This document shows positions 19,093 through 30,500 of a stretch of 38,987 bases of DNA, piece after piece (position 1 is the stretch's first letter; the number at the start of each line of letters is the position of its first letter). The stretch comes from Hamiltosporidium magnivora (Eukaryota; Microsporidia; Dubosqiidae). The notes under the pieces are model-generated. The model searched no databases, was not told where the DNA came from, and saw only the letters and a program-made list of their open reading frames with translations. The stretch is from assembly GCA_004325065.1 (NCBI GenBank), contig PITI01000012.1:1-38987 (forward strand), written 5' to 3'. Position numbers and translations under genes: made by a program.

Positions 19093-20793
19093 ATTAAATC
19101 TTAGTTTTCTGGTATTCTTTTCGTTTTATTAAGTCGAATTTAAAGGACGACTTCTTTTATATGGTTAATATTAATCTTTATTTTTGACTTTAAGTTAATA
19201 CATGAGGTTCGATAACTTAACGAATATTATACTTAATACAATTGTTTTACTGTTCGTTTTGTATAATGCAGCTATTGAAATTTCGTAAGTTTTCCCATCT
19301 TGAATAAGCTTTTTATTTTATATTTTCCACTTCTTTTCTGCGATTGAGGTTCCTTCTGATTTTTTCTTTGTTAAATAAATAGTTTCAAATATTTTTTTGT
19401 GGGCTTCGAACAAATTGATACCTTTATCCTTACAAATATTCTTAGATGAAAATTATCATCGATTAAGTTTTGTAAAAATAGCCATTCTAATTTATTCAAT
19501 TGGTTTTTTAAATTACACCTATGACTATGACTAACGTATTTTTTTGACTGCTGTTTTCTAGCTTTTAAAAACTTTACTATTCCAAGGTAATATTTAGATA
19601 CTAGTTTGTCAATGAGTTAATCTAACAAATATGTTTTTAACTTAATAAAGTATCGTTATTTATTAGATTGCATATATTATTCTATTTAGATGAGGAAATT
19701 CATTTCCACATACATATATTAATGAATTCTTGAATGTATTTACCAATATATAGTTTTATAGACTTAGATATATAATTAATCGGAAGAAATATTTAGCGTA
19801 AATACCTTCATATTGATTCCTACTATATTCCTCTCTCAAAATTCTATACAATTTATTTAAACTAGCAGATTTTCTAGAGTTTTAAAATCGGAAGCTTTCT
19901 TTTTTTCACACGGAATAAACTTAAAATCCGAGTGTAACTGAAAAATTCCTTTTCATATGGCTAAGGTTCGAGTTTTTACTATCTAGAGGCTTGGTTTTAC
20001 TCAAAAACATGAAATATTTCGAGTTTTAAAAATTCGAGCGAATGTATATATTTTTATATAAATATACAGCTTGCTTTTTTATTATATGTCTTTGTGACAT
20101 CTATTTTTAGCTTCTTTTTAACTCGTTTGACGCTTTATTATTTCATGGTGTATTTTATTTATCCTCACATCCTTTATAATCACTGATTTTCTGATTTATA
20201 TTCTTTATCTGCTTTTATGAAATTCAAGAAGCATATCTATTTAATTTTGTCAAATTTTCGGTTTAATTTTGCCCCTGTATTTTTTGATCTTTTCAAAGTA
20301 ATACATTCACCTCTTCTAGTTCAGGGTAATTTTATTTGATTTTCCAAAAATTGCACTAAATTGGTTTACATAGGAAATCGGCTAGCTAGGATGGAAGTTA
20401 GATACATAGTAGTTCATACGATTTACTTGTTGAGTTATTACTTAAAAAATTCGTTTAATTTATTATTGGCCTATTTCTATCATGTTTAATAAGCTTTTGT
20501 TTATCGAACCTTTTTCTTTTCGTCTAATTTTCCTCCTTAGAATCAGAGTTATTTTCCAATTCAATTATAATTAATGTTTTTATGAAACTTTATTCTCAGA
20601 AAAATTTTTATAAGCTCACTTCTCTTTTTAATCTTTAGGGTAGGTCACAAAAAAATGATTTTCCTAGAATTAAAGTTTGAATTGGTGTTTTTACAAAAAT
20701 CGAGATAATCTGTGGGGAAACATAAAAAAGCATCAATTTTCTTCCCGCAAATATTGTCAATTTTATAGATTTGAAATTCGAATTTGACTGACT

Positions 20794-21041
20794 AAATAAA
20801 TATACTAACCCATCATGTCTGGAGTACACCCTGCTTGTCGTAAGAGGCGACTAAAAAGGACTGGTGTTTCAGATTGAGGTTGGGCGTAGGTCTAACAACC
20901 CACCCTTTGAATTCACCTTGTTATGAAACCCGAAAAAGTAAACTAATCCATGGAAAAAGACGAATAGGCGTATTACCAAGGGAAGCCAAGGCTTCTACAA
21001 AGCTAAAGTGCCAAGAATGAATGAATGAAATAAATATACTA
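20794..21041 (+). mobile_element. 220-bp SINE/LINE-type retroposon with perfect 14-bp target duplications
   Basis: The insert 20808-21027 is bounded by identical 14-mers, aaataaatatacta, at 20794-20807 and 21028-21041. It ends in a GAAT-type tandem tail (aagaatgaatgaatg). The body is close to half G+C in its first 60 bases, against strongly A+T-rich flanks. It contains CTTGTCGTAAGAGGCGACTA, which can form a GTCG/CGAC hairpin. From memory, this block followed by a CTAACAACCCAC-like block resembles the 3' part of LINE/SINE repeats common in insects and other invertebrates. Tail, duplication and lack of coding capacity all fit target-primed reverse transcription of a SINE or a 5'-truncated LINE. 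The perfect duplication means the insertion is recent. Confidence 0.85.
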
Positions 21042-22582
21042 TATAAGGTACTGAAAAACATTTCAAGCCGCTGCATAGAACCAATATAGATTAATTTTAC
21101 GTTTTAAAAATTTTATATATGAGCTTTTTGTTCTTGATAAAAGTGGTATAGGCTGCGTCGTTTCATGGAATTTACACGGCTCTGGATGTAATATGGATAA
21201 TTCGATTTAATATTCAATAATTATTACCTAAAATAAGTACATCAGAAAGATTTTTATCTACATTGAGTTCAGAATATATTTAATAATCCAGAAAATTGTC
21301 TAAAGTGCGCTAATATTTGTTGCCTACCCGAGATCAATAGGTGTAACCATACCCCGGCTTCTTTATGACACACGGTTTTTACTCATTCGAATATTTTTTA
21401 AACCAAATAAACTTGTACAAAAATAAAAACTTGTAGCTCAAATTGTGTTTATCTAGATTTTAAAATCATCATTTCCCCTATATGATGTCTGCTTAAATTA
21501 TTACATTATCACAATGTGTGTATTTTGTTCTTTACAAACCAGTTATTTTAATTCTAGTAACCAATGGTGGCGTTTCTATGCATTTAATGGCAATTGTCTA
21601 CAATTTAAATTGTAGTTTTGAATTTAGATCCATAAAGACTACAAACCAACACTGTAGAAAAATCTAACTCATTATAGACGTCACTTAATTAAACGTTTTC
21701 CTATATAATTCTCGAAAATATAGCGGAATTTCTGATCTCATAAAAATTCAAGGATTTATATTCTCAGAAATTCTACCTAATTTTTACCTAGCGTATGGGT
21801 CGGATGGGTGTTTCCCTTTTTATTTACAAGATTTTTATATTAAATAATTTAAATCTAATAAACGAAAACATATTACATCGATTAAAATTAAATTGTAAAT
21901 TAATTTATACCATATTAATATATATTTTTACTTTAAACTTTAAAAAAATGAATTTTCATATATAATTCGATTCTTGCATTATATGTAAGTTCGTTCCTAT
22001 ATCTTTTAGTTTGAAAATTTAAAATCTGAATTATTAAGTTTTAGATTTTGAGTTAAAAATAACGAGCTTTGTATTCTCATAAAATTTAAACTAGTTTCAT
22101 CATATTTGTAATATTTTTTCGTATATTTCATAACTTTAAATCGGTATTTTGGCATTTTTTGAATTATTAAAAATTAACATAACAAGTCATGATTGGTTAA
22201 ATTAATAAACAAAAACGTATACATAATAAATTAAAAAATATATGGGAATTATAAGAACCAAATATGTGCCAATATACGGATAGGCTACTATAAATCAAAG
22301 TTGTTTTAAATATCAAATTTTACATTCAATTATTATATAATAATCTTAAAAAAAATTAATTTGAATTGAAAAATGAAAAATTCTAAATAATTTAAAAAAA
22401 CCCTATATATTTAACTATAAACATCATTAAGATCTTAAGGAATTCAACAGAAGGTAAAAAGCTCTTTAATAATCGAAATTGGTTTGAGAGAAAAATTAAA
22501 TCAGTCTAAAGCCCGCACTTGATCTATAAAAGGAAATTTTTTGAAATATGAATGCTTCTTATGGTTTCAAAATGATATTTTA

Positions 22583-22650
22583 AGGGTTTTTATGGCAATA
22601 AAATCACTTATTGAAAGCTTAGAAGCGATTTTATTGTTTTTTTTAACCCT
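22583..22650. repeat. Imperfect 68-bp inverted repeat
   Basis: The outer arms agggtt and aaccct and the inner arms caataaaatcac and gcgattttattg pair around a loop of about 17 bases containing aagctt. The right arm runs into a T tract. It is probably a small foldback element. In a eukaryote it should not be read as a rho-independent terminator. Confidence 0.55.
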
Positions 22651-23534
22651 GAGCTCTATTAAGGTAAACGAGCCCAGTAGTATATAGACGATCTGAGACA
22701 AAAAATAGACTGAAAAGTTTTGAAGAAGCAACCTAACTTCTTAATACCGATTTGTAAAGAATACTTCATATATTCAAATAATATAAAGCAAGACAAAACC
22801 TTACAAATTCAAACGCATAAAAACCCACTTTGACATCTAAGCTGCGGTATTGGGTAATTTTGAGTCTTTTAAACTTGTTGAAAGGGAAGAAAAATGTGTA
22901 AAAGAAATCAAAAAAGAAAAAAACAAATCAAAGAATTATTAAAATAGAAACAAAGAATTGGAAAGGTGTAGTGAACATATAGAAATCTACTTAAAAACCT
23001 GGTTACACAGTAGAGAAAGATAGTACTGCAGAATAAATATTCTGTTTATAAAACTGGAAAGTCACTAAAACATTTGCCAAAATGATACTGATATCAACAG
23101 ATGAGACTAGTATGAGTAAATTAGTAAGAAAATAGAAACTCATAATTCAAAAATTTAAAACCATTTTTTGGTTCTATAAATTTATTCTAACTTGACCTAA
23201 CGACTTTTTTTCGTTAATAGTTATTTTGTTTCAAGAAATTCCTTTCCTTTTTGTGGATAAATCGTCAAACCAATAGAACAAATTTGAAACATTAGTTCGA
23301 TTTATAAAATATTATATGTTGCATACATTCCAAAACTCCAAAGAAATATTTCAGATTTGGCTTTAAAATGAATTTCTGAAACAGATTTAAGCTTATGAAG
23401 AATTTATGTGCCCCAGTTCATCTCTTGAGCAATTTTCTCGTGATTTATAGTGTTCCAGGTTTTTTATTTTAAGAAGGCAAATAAACCGAAAAAAACAAGC
23501 GTTAAGTAATTAAAATGAACCAATATCACATTTT

Positions 23535-24240
23535 TTTTAAATAGTGGTAAGTGTTATATTGGTTTTCATGACATTAACGCAGTTCTAGGTTTAGCATATA
23601 TAACTACCCCAATACTCCATCGGTAACCCCTGCGATACCTACATCCCAAAGCCTTTCATCTACCAGGTGTGTAAAACCTGATTACTAGGCGAGGAGATTG
23701 CCCGGAGTTCATGAATGCCCGTTGCATAAAATGTGAGCGAAAACCGAAACCATTCCCTGGGCTCCCCAAGAATATGCAGCATTCCTAGTTACTCTACACT
23801 TTCTGATCCTAATAAACTTCTAACCGAAGTATATTTCAGCGACTTACATGGAGTCCATCTAGACAGTGCAATGTCATACCAACAGGTATAACCTGCTACT
23901 TAGCTTTCGCGGCTTTAAATGGTTTTTATTTTTATATCTCCCAGGCGATAAGTCTTCTAACCCGAGTGAGCAAGGCAAGGTTTCCATGCTTTTACATGGC
24001 AATTACCTACATGTTCAGCTGCGAGCTGCGATCTGGTTACATAAAAAACTACAAATAACTTTGTAGAAAAAGTTTCTCCATTTCTTAGACCTCTCCTCCT
24101 CATAACAACCTCCATGGAACAACGCAAGATGTAGTGTGGTTTTATTCCTTCCAAAAATCCAAACAATGATCTCACATCAGTTTCACACACTTCGTGCCCA
24201 GCAGAAAGTTTTTTATGTGGTTATCTAGCCTCTACCTCTA
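23535..24240 (-). mobile_element. Dispersed repeat copy B (about 700 bp)
   Basis: Best-matching partner of copy A, with the same block order from ACTCCATCGGTA through GTGCAATGTCA and GGTATAACCTGCTACTTAGC to TTTTTATGTGGTTATC. The two small frames in it (23866-24066 plus, 23957-24190 minus) correspond only partly to those of copy A and carry frameshifts relative to them, so they are repeat sequence, not genes. It is somewhat richer in G+C than copy A, perhaps because it is less decayed. Confidence 0.72.
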
Positions 24241-25713
24241 AATTTCTAAAAATAAATTTCTTATATTGGTTTTATGTTTTGATTTTTATTAGATAAATGA
24301 TTTTATATTATATATTATACTTTTCGGCAATGCGGTTAAAGTAATCAATAAATTATTTGAAAGAGAGAAAATTCGATCTCGGATTTTAATTAAATAAAGT
24401 TAAACCTTATTAGTGCGTGTTTTATTATTCAATTTTGAAATTTTTAAAAGAATTAACCCAAATAATTTTTATATTTTTCTTATCACCAATATCTTTTACT
24501 GGGATTAGTCATATAAAAAAATATTAAATATTATAATTAAAAAGGTTATTTAATTTTAATTTTTATATTCTTTCAAATTAAAATGAAGATTTAAAACAAA
24601 AAAACGAATAACTAAATATTATTCGTAACAAAATGATTTATTATAGAACTTAGGATAAACTGTAATAACATTACATTATTTATTATAGGCAATACTAATA
24701 TCATAATTAAAATAACTATTTAATACAAAAACCAATACTTGGGATGTGTTTGGTATTTTTTCATAGAATACTTATCGAATAATGATGATTGAATAAATAT
24801 TTGAAGTCAATATATTTTTTACAAAATATGTTTAGGTAAATTTGTAAATATTTGCAATTATTATCTTAGGAATACAAGATATATCGGTATGTATTTAATT
24901 ATCAAATAATATGATATGGTTTATGCGTAATGATATATCATCGAGAAGATAGTTTTTATAAACAATATAATACATTAAACAAAATAATAAACTCAATATT
25001 CAATGGTAGTATAATTTTTGTAGATATGTAGTTAAAATTAGTCACATCAGAATTTTTAATTTATTTTTTGTTTTAAAATTCCAACTCAGTGCGGGTTTTG
25101 AATTTCTTAACCTAAAAAATATTGAGGATTAATATTACACAAGATAAATATATTGTAAGACAAAGAAATGCAACTAAAGCAAATAAAATGATAAAAAAAT
25201 TGTGTTTTTGATTTTTTTTGGCTAAAAAATGTAAAAAAATTATTTTTTTATTATATTTAGCAAAATATTAAAATATGAGATATTATTGATAAGATACCGG
25301 AGAGAAAAAAATATAAATATTGTAAAAAAACCAACTGCAACATTAGAAATTTATCTAATTGATAATAAAATGTCGTTTTCATAAAAATAGTTTTATATTC
25401 GTTTATTTTTTTACGTTTGACAATTTAGGAACAGAATTTTTAATATTGCAAGAAATACAAATATATTAAAAATCGCTGATCTCATTTAAGAAAATTTTTA
25501 TCAAAGATCATAAATTAAATAGGAATATGTATTATACTTCCGATTATTATATAATTATTAATAGAATGAAATGAAAAAATAAATAAGTACAAGTAAAAAT
25601 CACAAATAGACATCGTTTTAAATGATCTACCTAAATTTTAAAATATTACTTAGTGAGAAAAAAATTGAATTTTAAATTAGAAGTTAAACTTTTTAATTTT
25701 TTTACGGGTCATT

Positions 25714-28230
25714 TTATGGATGATTAAAGAATGAAATTGAATAGAAAATGGATGTAGACTGTAAAAATTCAATGATACAGTCAGAAATTGGATTGACATA
25801 TAAAACTTCAATATAGCAGAAAGATTTTGTATTATATGAGCCCAATGAAAGTTGATGATGTTTCTCACTCGCCACATAAAGAGTTTCACATAAAATTCTA
25901 AACTTTTTCAAATTAGGAAATTCGATGACCAGATTAATAAAATCGAGAATTTCTATTTTTTCTACTGCAAAAATTAAAAAATTTAAGTACATTTTAAAAG
26001 AAGCATACATTAATAATTCATATGGAAATGACACTAGATCTTTTTTAAAATCGATGGCTAAATACTTAAGCAATTTACACTCACAAACTCTTTGAAAATC
26101 TCCATGCTGCAATTCGGTACCTGATAAATCTAGATGTAGTAAATTATTAATTAAATTGTTTGTAAAAATACACATCAGAGCTCCCTTATGAAATTTAGAG
26201 TTTGAAATATTTATTTTTCTAAGTTTTAGACATCTTGAAATAAAATTATTACCAATTGCTTTAAATTCATTATGAGATACATCTAGTTCCTCTAGAGTTC
26301 TAAATGAAGGCATTTCATCCAATTCTTCAGAATTTAAGGGGAGACTATTTTCTAAATGCAAACAAGAAATTTGATTAAATTTACCCAATAGATTCAAGAT
26401 TGCTACGGATAAAAAATTATTACTCAAATTGAGTGTTACCACAGATTCGGAAAAATTGGGTAGACGTAAGAAGAAATCTAGATTCGCTAAATTTGATATC
26501 TCGGACAAAATCAACGTATGAACAGATTTTATTCCTTCAAAGAATCTAAAAAGCTGATCATTTGTAGTTAAATTTACTATTTTAAGATAATTTAACTTTT
26601 TAGTAAAATTAAACAAAGATAGCGATACGAAATCATCTTTCGAAAACTCAAATGAACTAAAATTTATATTTTCAAGAGAATCAGAACGAAGAAGAGCGCT
26701 GACGAAATTTATCGGCAATTTACTGAATGATATATCTAAGTGAGTCAACGTTTTAAAAATTTTATATGCGGGTCTATACGTATAATTTGGAGCCTTTTCA
26801 GTACCCGTTACCACGGTACAATCATACAAAACCAAATATCTTATAATAGAGCTTAGAATAAAATTAATATCACTTTCCCATAAAAGTAGTCCTCTTAATT
26901 TCAATGTAATTAGCTTTGATATTTTTTCAAGTATTTTTGAAAGTTGTGTACGTGTATCAGCAACATCAAAACTACAAAAAGATAATTCAAAATGACTTAT
27001 TTTATTATTTTCTAAAAAGGAAGACAACAAATAAAATGAAAGCCTTAAATTATCAAACCTCAGATAAGAAATATTTTGTAAGGTTGCTGAACATAATGAT
27101 TCAAAAAACTTACAATTCAACATACTCTTATTGCTTTCAATATTTTTAACAACATCATTTGCATTAGAATGGTAAAGAACAGGTAATTTAATTCCATAGT
27201 AAACAGTTTCAGATTCATCAATATATAAACCCGAAATATTGATTAAAGATAAAAGCCAGTTAAAGACAGACCACATAAACGATGAAAAATTCAAAGAAAT
27301 TACGTCTAGTGAATATATGGTTACTTTCAACCTAATAAAAGCAATATTATCGATATCCTTAAAACATTGATCTATACAATCTTCTGTTCTTTTAAATATA
27401 TAAACCAGCGATTTTTGCTGGATTAAGCATGCATCTATTGTATCATATAGAACGGAAAAGAAATACATAAATATATGTTTCTTGGAATTTAAATATTTCA
27501 TTTTGTAATTTTTTGGATCTGCCAAAATCTTCTTTGATTCAAAACCCATAAGACCATTTTTTAAAAGATTTGAATAGACTTGGTTTAAATATTTACTGCT
27601 AATAGGATCCAAAGATGTTAAAACAGCTAAAATTTTATAAAACAATTTATAAGGCAAATTATGAAAATTTAAATCAATTCGTGGGTTTAAATAGCAATCA
27701 ATAACATAAAAATCTTGATAATATATCTTTAAATAGCTTTCAAATATAAAAGGTTCTGGTTTGGAATTATTTAATAAGTTATTAAGAACACGAAATTTTA
27801 CATTCCATCGATTTAAATATATAACTTCATATGAATGAAGTGGTTCATGATTATAGAATGTTGCATTCTTAGTGCATGAAAAAACATATTGATAAGCTGT
27901 GCTTTCCCGAATTGGAATTGTTTTTACACAGTGATCACCAGTGCATAACTTTGAAGTACCATTTTCGGTAGAAACTAGCCAATATTTTACTGTCTTATAG
28001 TCAACGTCTTCGGGATATTTACATGACCAGTCTCGATCGATAAGTCCAAAAGTTATTACACCCGAATCATGCGACGAGGCACAAACAATTACTTCCAGAA
28101 ATATAAATTTAATACAATGAATTAAATAGCAGTACCTCTGAAGCTGTATTTTAACTTTGTATTTTAGCATAAGATTTCTTTTTTTATTACAAAAAGCTTG
28201 AAAGTTTCTCGATATTGTTTTTGAATACAT
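25714..28230 (-). CDS. Intact secreted or membrane-anchored LRR protein, 838 residues
   Basis: No named family is recognised. The N-terminus is basic for about 30 residues, then has a hydrophobic stretch (about 33-53, YCYLIHCIKFIFLEVIVCASS) fitting a signal peptide or anchor. A second ATG at residue 21 would leave a shorter signal. A cysteine-containing region with possible N-glycosylation sites (ENGT, KNAT) follows at about 65-130, then a helical region to about 380. From about 385 to 720 come degenerate leucine-rich repeats, clearest at LTHLDISFS (about 494), VVTLNLSNN (about 596), LEELDVSHN and LLHLDLSGT (about 697). Such repeats usually form a binding surface. A CCC lies 18 bases before the first ATG, farther than in the other genes. 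The architecture is shared with the broken gene at 4004-6337. Secretion suggests a surface or host-directed role; this is inference. Confidence 0.85.
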   Translation of the reverse strand: MYSKTISRNFQAFCNKKRNLMLKYKVKIQLQRYCYLIHCIKFIFLEVIVCASSHDSGVITFGLIDRDWSCKYPEDVDYKTVKYWLVSTENGTSKLCTGDHCVKTIPIRESTAYQYVFSCTKNATFYNHEPLHSYEVIYLNRWNVKFRVLNNLLNNSKPEPFIFESYLKIYYQDFYVIDCYLNPRIDLNFHNLPYKLFYKILAVLTSLDPISSKYLNQVYSNLLKNGLMGFESKKILADPKNYKMKYLNSKKHIFMYFFSVLYDTIDACLIQQKSLVYIFKRTEDCIDQCFKDIDNIAFIRLKVTIYSLDVISLNFSSFMWSVFNWLLSLINISGLYIDESETVYYGIKLPVLYHSNANDVVKNIESNKSMLNCKFFESLCSATLQNISYLRFDNLRLSFYLLSSFLENNKISHFELSFCSFDVADTRTQLSKILEKISKLITLKLRGLLLWESDINFILSSIIRYLVLYDCTVVTGTEKAPNYTYRPAYKIFKTLTHLDISFSKLPINFVSALLRSDSLENINFSSFEFSKDDFVSLSLFNFTKKLNYLKIVNLTTNDQLFRFFEGIKSVHTLILSEISNLANLDFFLRLPNFSESVVTLNLSNNFLSVAILNLLGKFNQISCLHLENSLPLNSEELDEMPSFRTLEELDVSHNEFKAIGNNFISRCLKLRKINISNSKFHKGALMCIFTNNLINNLLHLDLSGTELQHGDFQRVCECKLLKYLAIDFKKDLVSFPYELLMYASFKMYLNFLIFAVEKIEILDFINLVIEFPNLKKFRILCETLYVASEKHHQLSLGSYNTKSFCYIEVLYVNPISDCIIEFLQSTSIFYSISFFNHP

Positions 28231-28964
28231 CTAGAGAATTAATTTCTCGGGTTAAATACATTTTTAACGTTTTTATCAGAAATCAAAAAAATTATTTTTT
28301 GTTCGATTAAACATTTTTTTGCAATTTAAAAGAAAAATATATTCCTTTAGAATGATTTAAATTATTCTTAGATTAGAAATGAATTAATTATTTGATTTCT
28401 GCTCATAAGTTATCCATCTATATTACGTTAAGTTTGTAAAGATTTTTTGCTGGTTATATAATAAAAATCGTATTTCGGATCCTTATCTGTCTTATTTATG
28501 TTTTGATCTTTTATATTTCGTTTTGTTTCTTTAAATTATTGGTAAATACTAAACAGGAAGTTCTCGTTCAAAGAGATATATTATTTTACCAATTAAGTAT
28601 ACATTCTACAGTGGTTTATATTTGAAATTTATTACGAATTTTTATCATAATGTGTTTATAATACCATATTGTCATTCATTCACATCAAATATAAATTATA
28701 GTGAAGATTAAATCTCCTTCTTCGCTTGCAAAAATAATATTTTAATGTTTTTTTCATATAAGATAGATTTATATGAAAAAACAATAAAAAAAAAGATTAG
28801 TGTAATTTGAAAAGTATTAGAAGATATTTTTTTTCTAAAGTTGTATGAAAGTTAAGTAAACATTCTATGGTTAAAATTCTATAAATTTATTATGCTATTT
28901 TGTTCTTTCATAACAATATCATATTTTATAACTTTTAATCAAAGGATTTAATATGTTTTGAAAA
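28231..28964. other. Gene-free stretch upstream of the LRR gene
   Basis: A+T-rich sequence with one strong hairpin, 28749-28781, and no reading frame of interest. cagtggtttata at 28610 recalls a hAT end, but no matching inverted partner is near. Confidence 0.5.
28749..28781. repeat. Perfect 13-bp hairpin
   Basis: ttttttcatataa (28749-28761) pairs exactly with ttatatgaaaaaa (28769-28781) around the 7-base loop gatagat. It lies about 520 bases upstream of the LRR gene start. Its role is unknown. Confidence 0.6.
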
Positions 28965-29640
28965 AGTTACATATGTTACTTGTTTACAGGACATTAACTA
29001 AGTTCTGGTTTTATATTAATAACGATTTCTCATAGCACATGACAAATCGTTTATTATACCTACAAATGCTTTCTAATATGATAAATAAAATAAGTCAATT
29101 GGTGGAAAAGTTGCCCAGGTTTCTTTAATGTTTGTTTTTGATACGTTATCTCGGATTTTAACCTAACTTAGGCTCTTCTAAGATTAACATAATTCTCCCT
29201 TATAATTGTTTTTGAACCAATTAGGCCAACAGCCAGTAGATTATAGAAGACTGATATTGAAGCTCTTTGTAGTTGTAATGTCATACCGACATCTATTACA
29301 GCCACTTGGGATTCTTTGCTTTGTAAACTATAGGTTTTTTACATCTTCGACGAGTCAGATTTCAAACTTGAATGAGCCAAGCTATTATCAATGCCTTTAC
29401 ATAGTAATTACGTGGAGTGTTAGTCGTATTTGCAATCTAGCACATAAAAAACCTAAAAAAACTTTGTAGGAAAATTTCAACTATTTTGTAGAAGTAATTT
29501 ACTTTTACGAATTCTCATGGAACAATCGAAAATACAGTGTTGTTTTTACATTACCATCAATTTAAAAATTATATTTCGTTATGTCAAAATATTATTGCCA
29601 ATTCGATGGATTTTATATGGTTGTCTTATCTCTACATTTT
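28965..29640 (-). mobile_element. Dispersed repeat copy C (decayed)
   Basis: This is the third copy of the A/B family. Shared blocks are ACATTAACTAAGTTCTGG near the left, AATGTCATACCGACA, CCTTTACATAGTAATTACGTGG, CATAAAAAACC, CTTTGTAG, CTCATGGAACAA and TTATTGCCAAT...TTTTATATGGTTGTC. It is the most diverged of the three and more A+T-rich. The plus-strand frame 29206-29469 is repeat sequence. Confidence 0.6.
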
Positions 29641-29793
29641 AAAATAACATAAGCCTATTAATTTTTTTTTTAAATTTAATTTGTTTGAAAAATTTTAGAT
29701 TATTGTATATCATAAGAGATCTATAATCTAATCGAGTAAAACGACGACTACAGCTCAAGCAAAATTTTTAAGTTGTGTTAAAAATTTTAAACC

Positions 29794-29912
29794 AATACTA
29801 GTGTTTCGATTAAAAATTCGAGTCTTACAGGAATTTAATAGATCCTTCAAAACTAATACTAGTGTTTCGATTAAAAATTCGAGTCTTACAGGAATTTAAT
29901 AGATCCTTTAAA
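29794..29912. repeat. 61-bp tandem duplication
   Basis: The block beginning aatactagtgtttcgatt occurs at 29794 and again at 29855, so the period is 61. The first 50 or so bases of the two copies are identical, with only a few changes at the junction. It overlaps the end of the kinase-like remnant that follows. Near-identity means the duplication is recent. Confidence 0.88.
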
Positions 29913-30028
29913 ATCAATAATAAAATTCTGAAATAGAATGTAAGACATCCCCAAACGTCTAATTTCTTTAAAAAAATATTCGCACTAACTATTGCCTCAA
30001 AAACCATGAGAATTGCAGAAGAATCCAT
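29825..30028 (-). pseudogene. Short frame with a faint protein kinase pattern
   Basis: A 67-codon frame with an ATG reads MDSSAILMVFEAIVSANIFL, then KKLDVWGCLTFYFRILL. The LDVW-GC-hydrophobic part has the look of kinase subdomain IX (DVWSxGC), and the preceding VFEA..SANIFLKK could be an altered APE...Y-x-x-K segment (subdomain VIII). No other kinase motif is visible on either side and the frame runs into the 61-bp tandem repeat. It would be a fragment of a lost kinase gene at most; it may be chance. Confidence 0.25.
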
Positions 30029-30249
30029 AATAACATAAACGAATATTTTTTTACCTTTTTAGTTCTATTGAGTCTAAAGAAACCTAGACTTTAGATCGAA
30101 TTTTCAGAGTTTTATAAATCGTTTTACCTAAAAAAACTTCCCTAAAGAAATAATGTCGAACAACCTTTTATCATTAAGTTAATTGTATTCGGGATGATAA
30201 TTCAATAAAAAACTATCCTTCGAATAATATCGTGGGACATTATGCTAGA

Positions 30250-30500
30250 TTTAATTAAAAGAGGTGGCGGGAAGACAACTACATTAAAAACTATCTGCTT
30301 GGCAATGAGTATATGCAAATCGTATTAAAACCATTGCTACAATTTTGGTAGGATATACACTACACGGGATCTATAGGCTAATCCCCCATAATCTCGAGTT
30401 AATACAGATTGAACGAAACAGATGGAAAATTTACATTTAGAAATCTTCTACACCAAAAAGTAAAAAAGGAATTGAATAAGTAAGTAAGTTTACTTGAAAG
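30250..30500 (+). mobile_element. Retroposon-like insertion E with TAAG tail and 12-bp imperfect target duplication
   Basis: The segment 30262-30488 starts AGGTGGCGGGAAGACAACTA and ends gaataagtaagtaag. It is flanked by tttaattaaaag (30250-30261) and tttacttgaaag (30489-30500), which match at 10 of 12 positions. Its head matches the heads of D and of the reverse-complemented A, B and C: a GACAACxACATxAAAAA block, then TGCTTGGCAATGAGTAT. A full set of head, tail and flanking duplication fits a retroposed element of about 227 bp. Confidence 0.55.

Larger units (their letters stand above)
18821..25713. other. Long gene-free region with inserted repeats
   Basis: About 6.9 kb carry no credible gene. 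Structures that stand out are a perfect hairpin (19064-19092), a 220-bp retroposon (20808-21027), a higher-G+C island near 21325-21375, an inverted repeat (22583-22650) and repeat copy B (23535-24240). The 24250-25700 part is almost pure A+T-rich low-complexity sequence. Confidence 0.6.

Noticed and set aside
20635..20829. 64-codon minus-strand frame
   Set aside because: It overlaps the target site and the beginning of the 220-bp retroposon; no sign of a gene.
22583..22650. Hairpin followed by T tract as a bacterial-type terminator
   Set aside because: All recognisable genes are eukaryotic, and no gene ends near it.
23866..24190. Frames of 66 and 77 codons on opposite strands
   Set aside because: They are repeat copy B sequence; the partial similarity to copy A frames reflects DNA homology, not conserved coding.
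28610..28622. cagtggtttata as a second hAT terminus
   Set aside because: No inverted partner and no target duplication could be found nearby.
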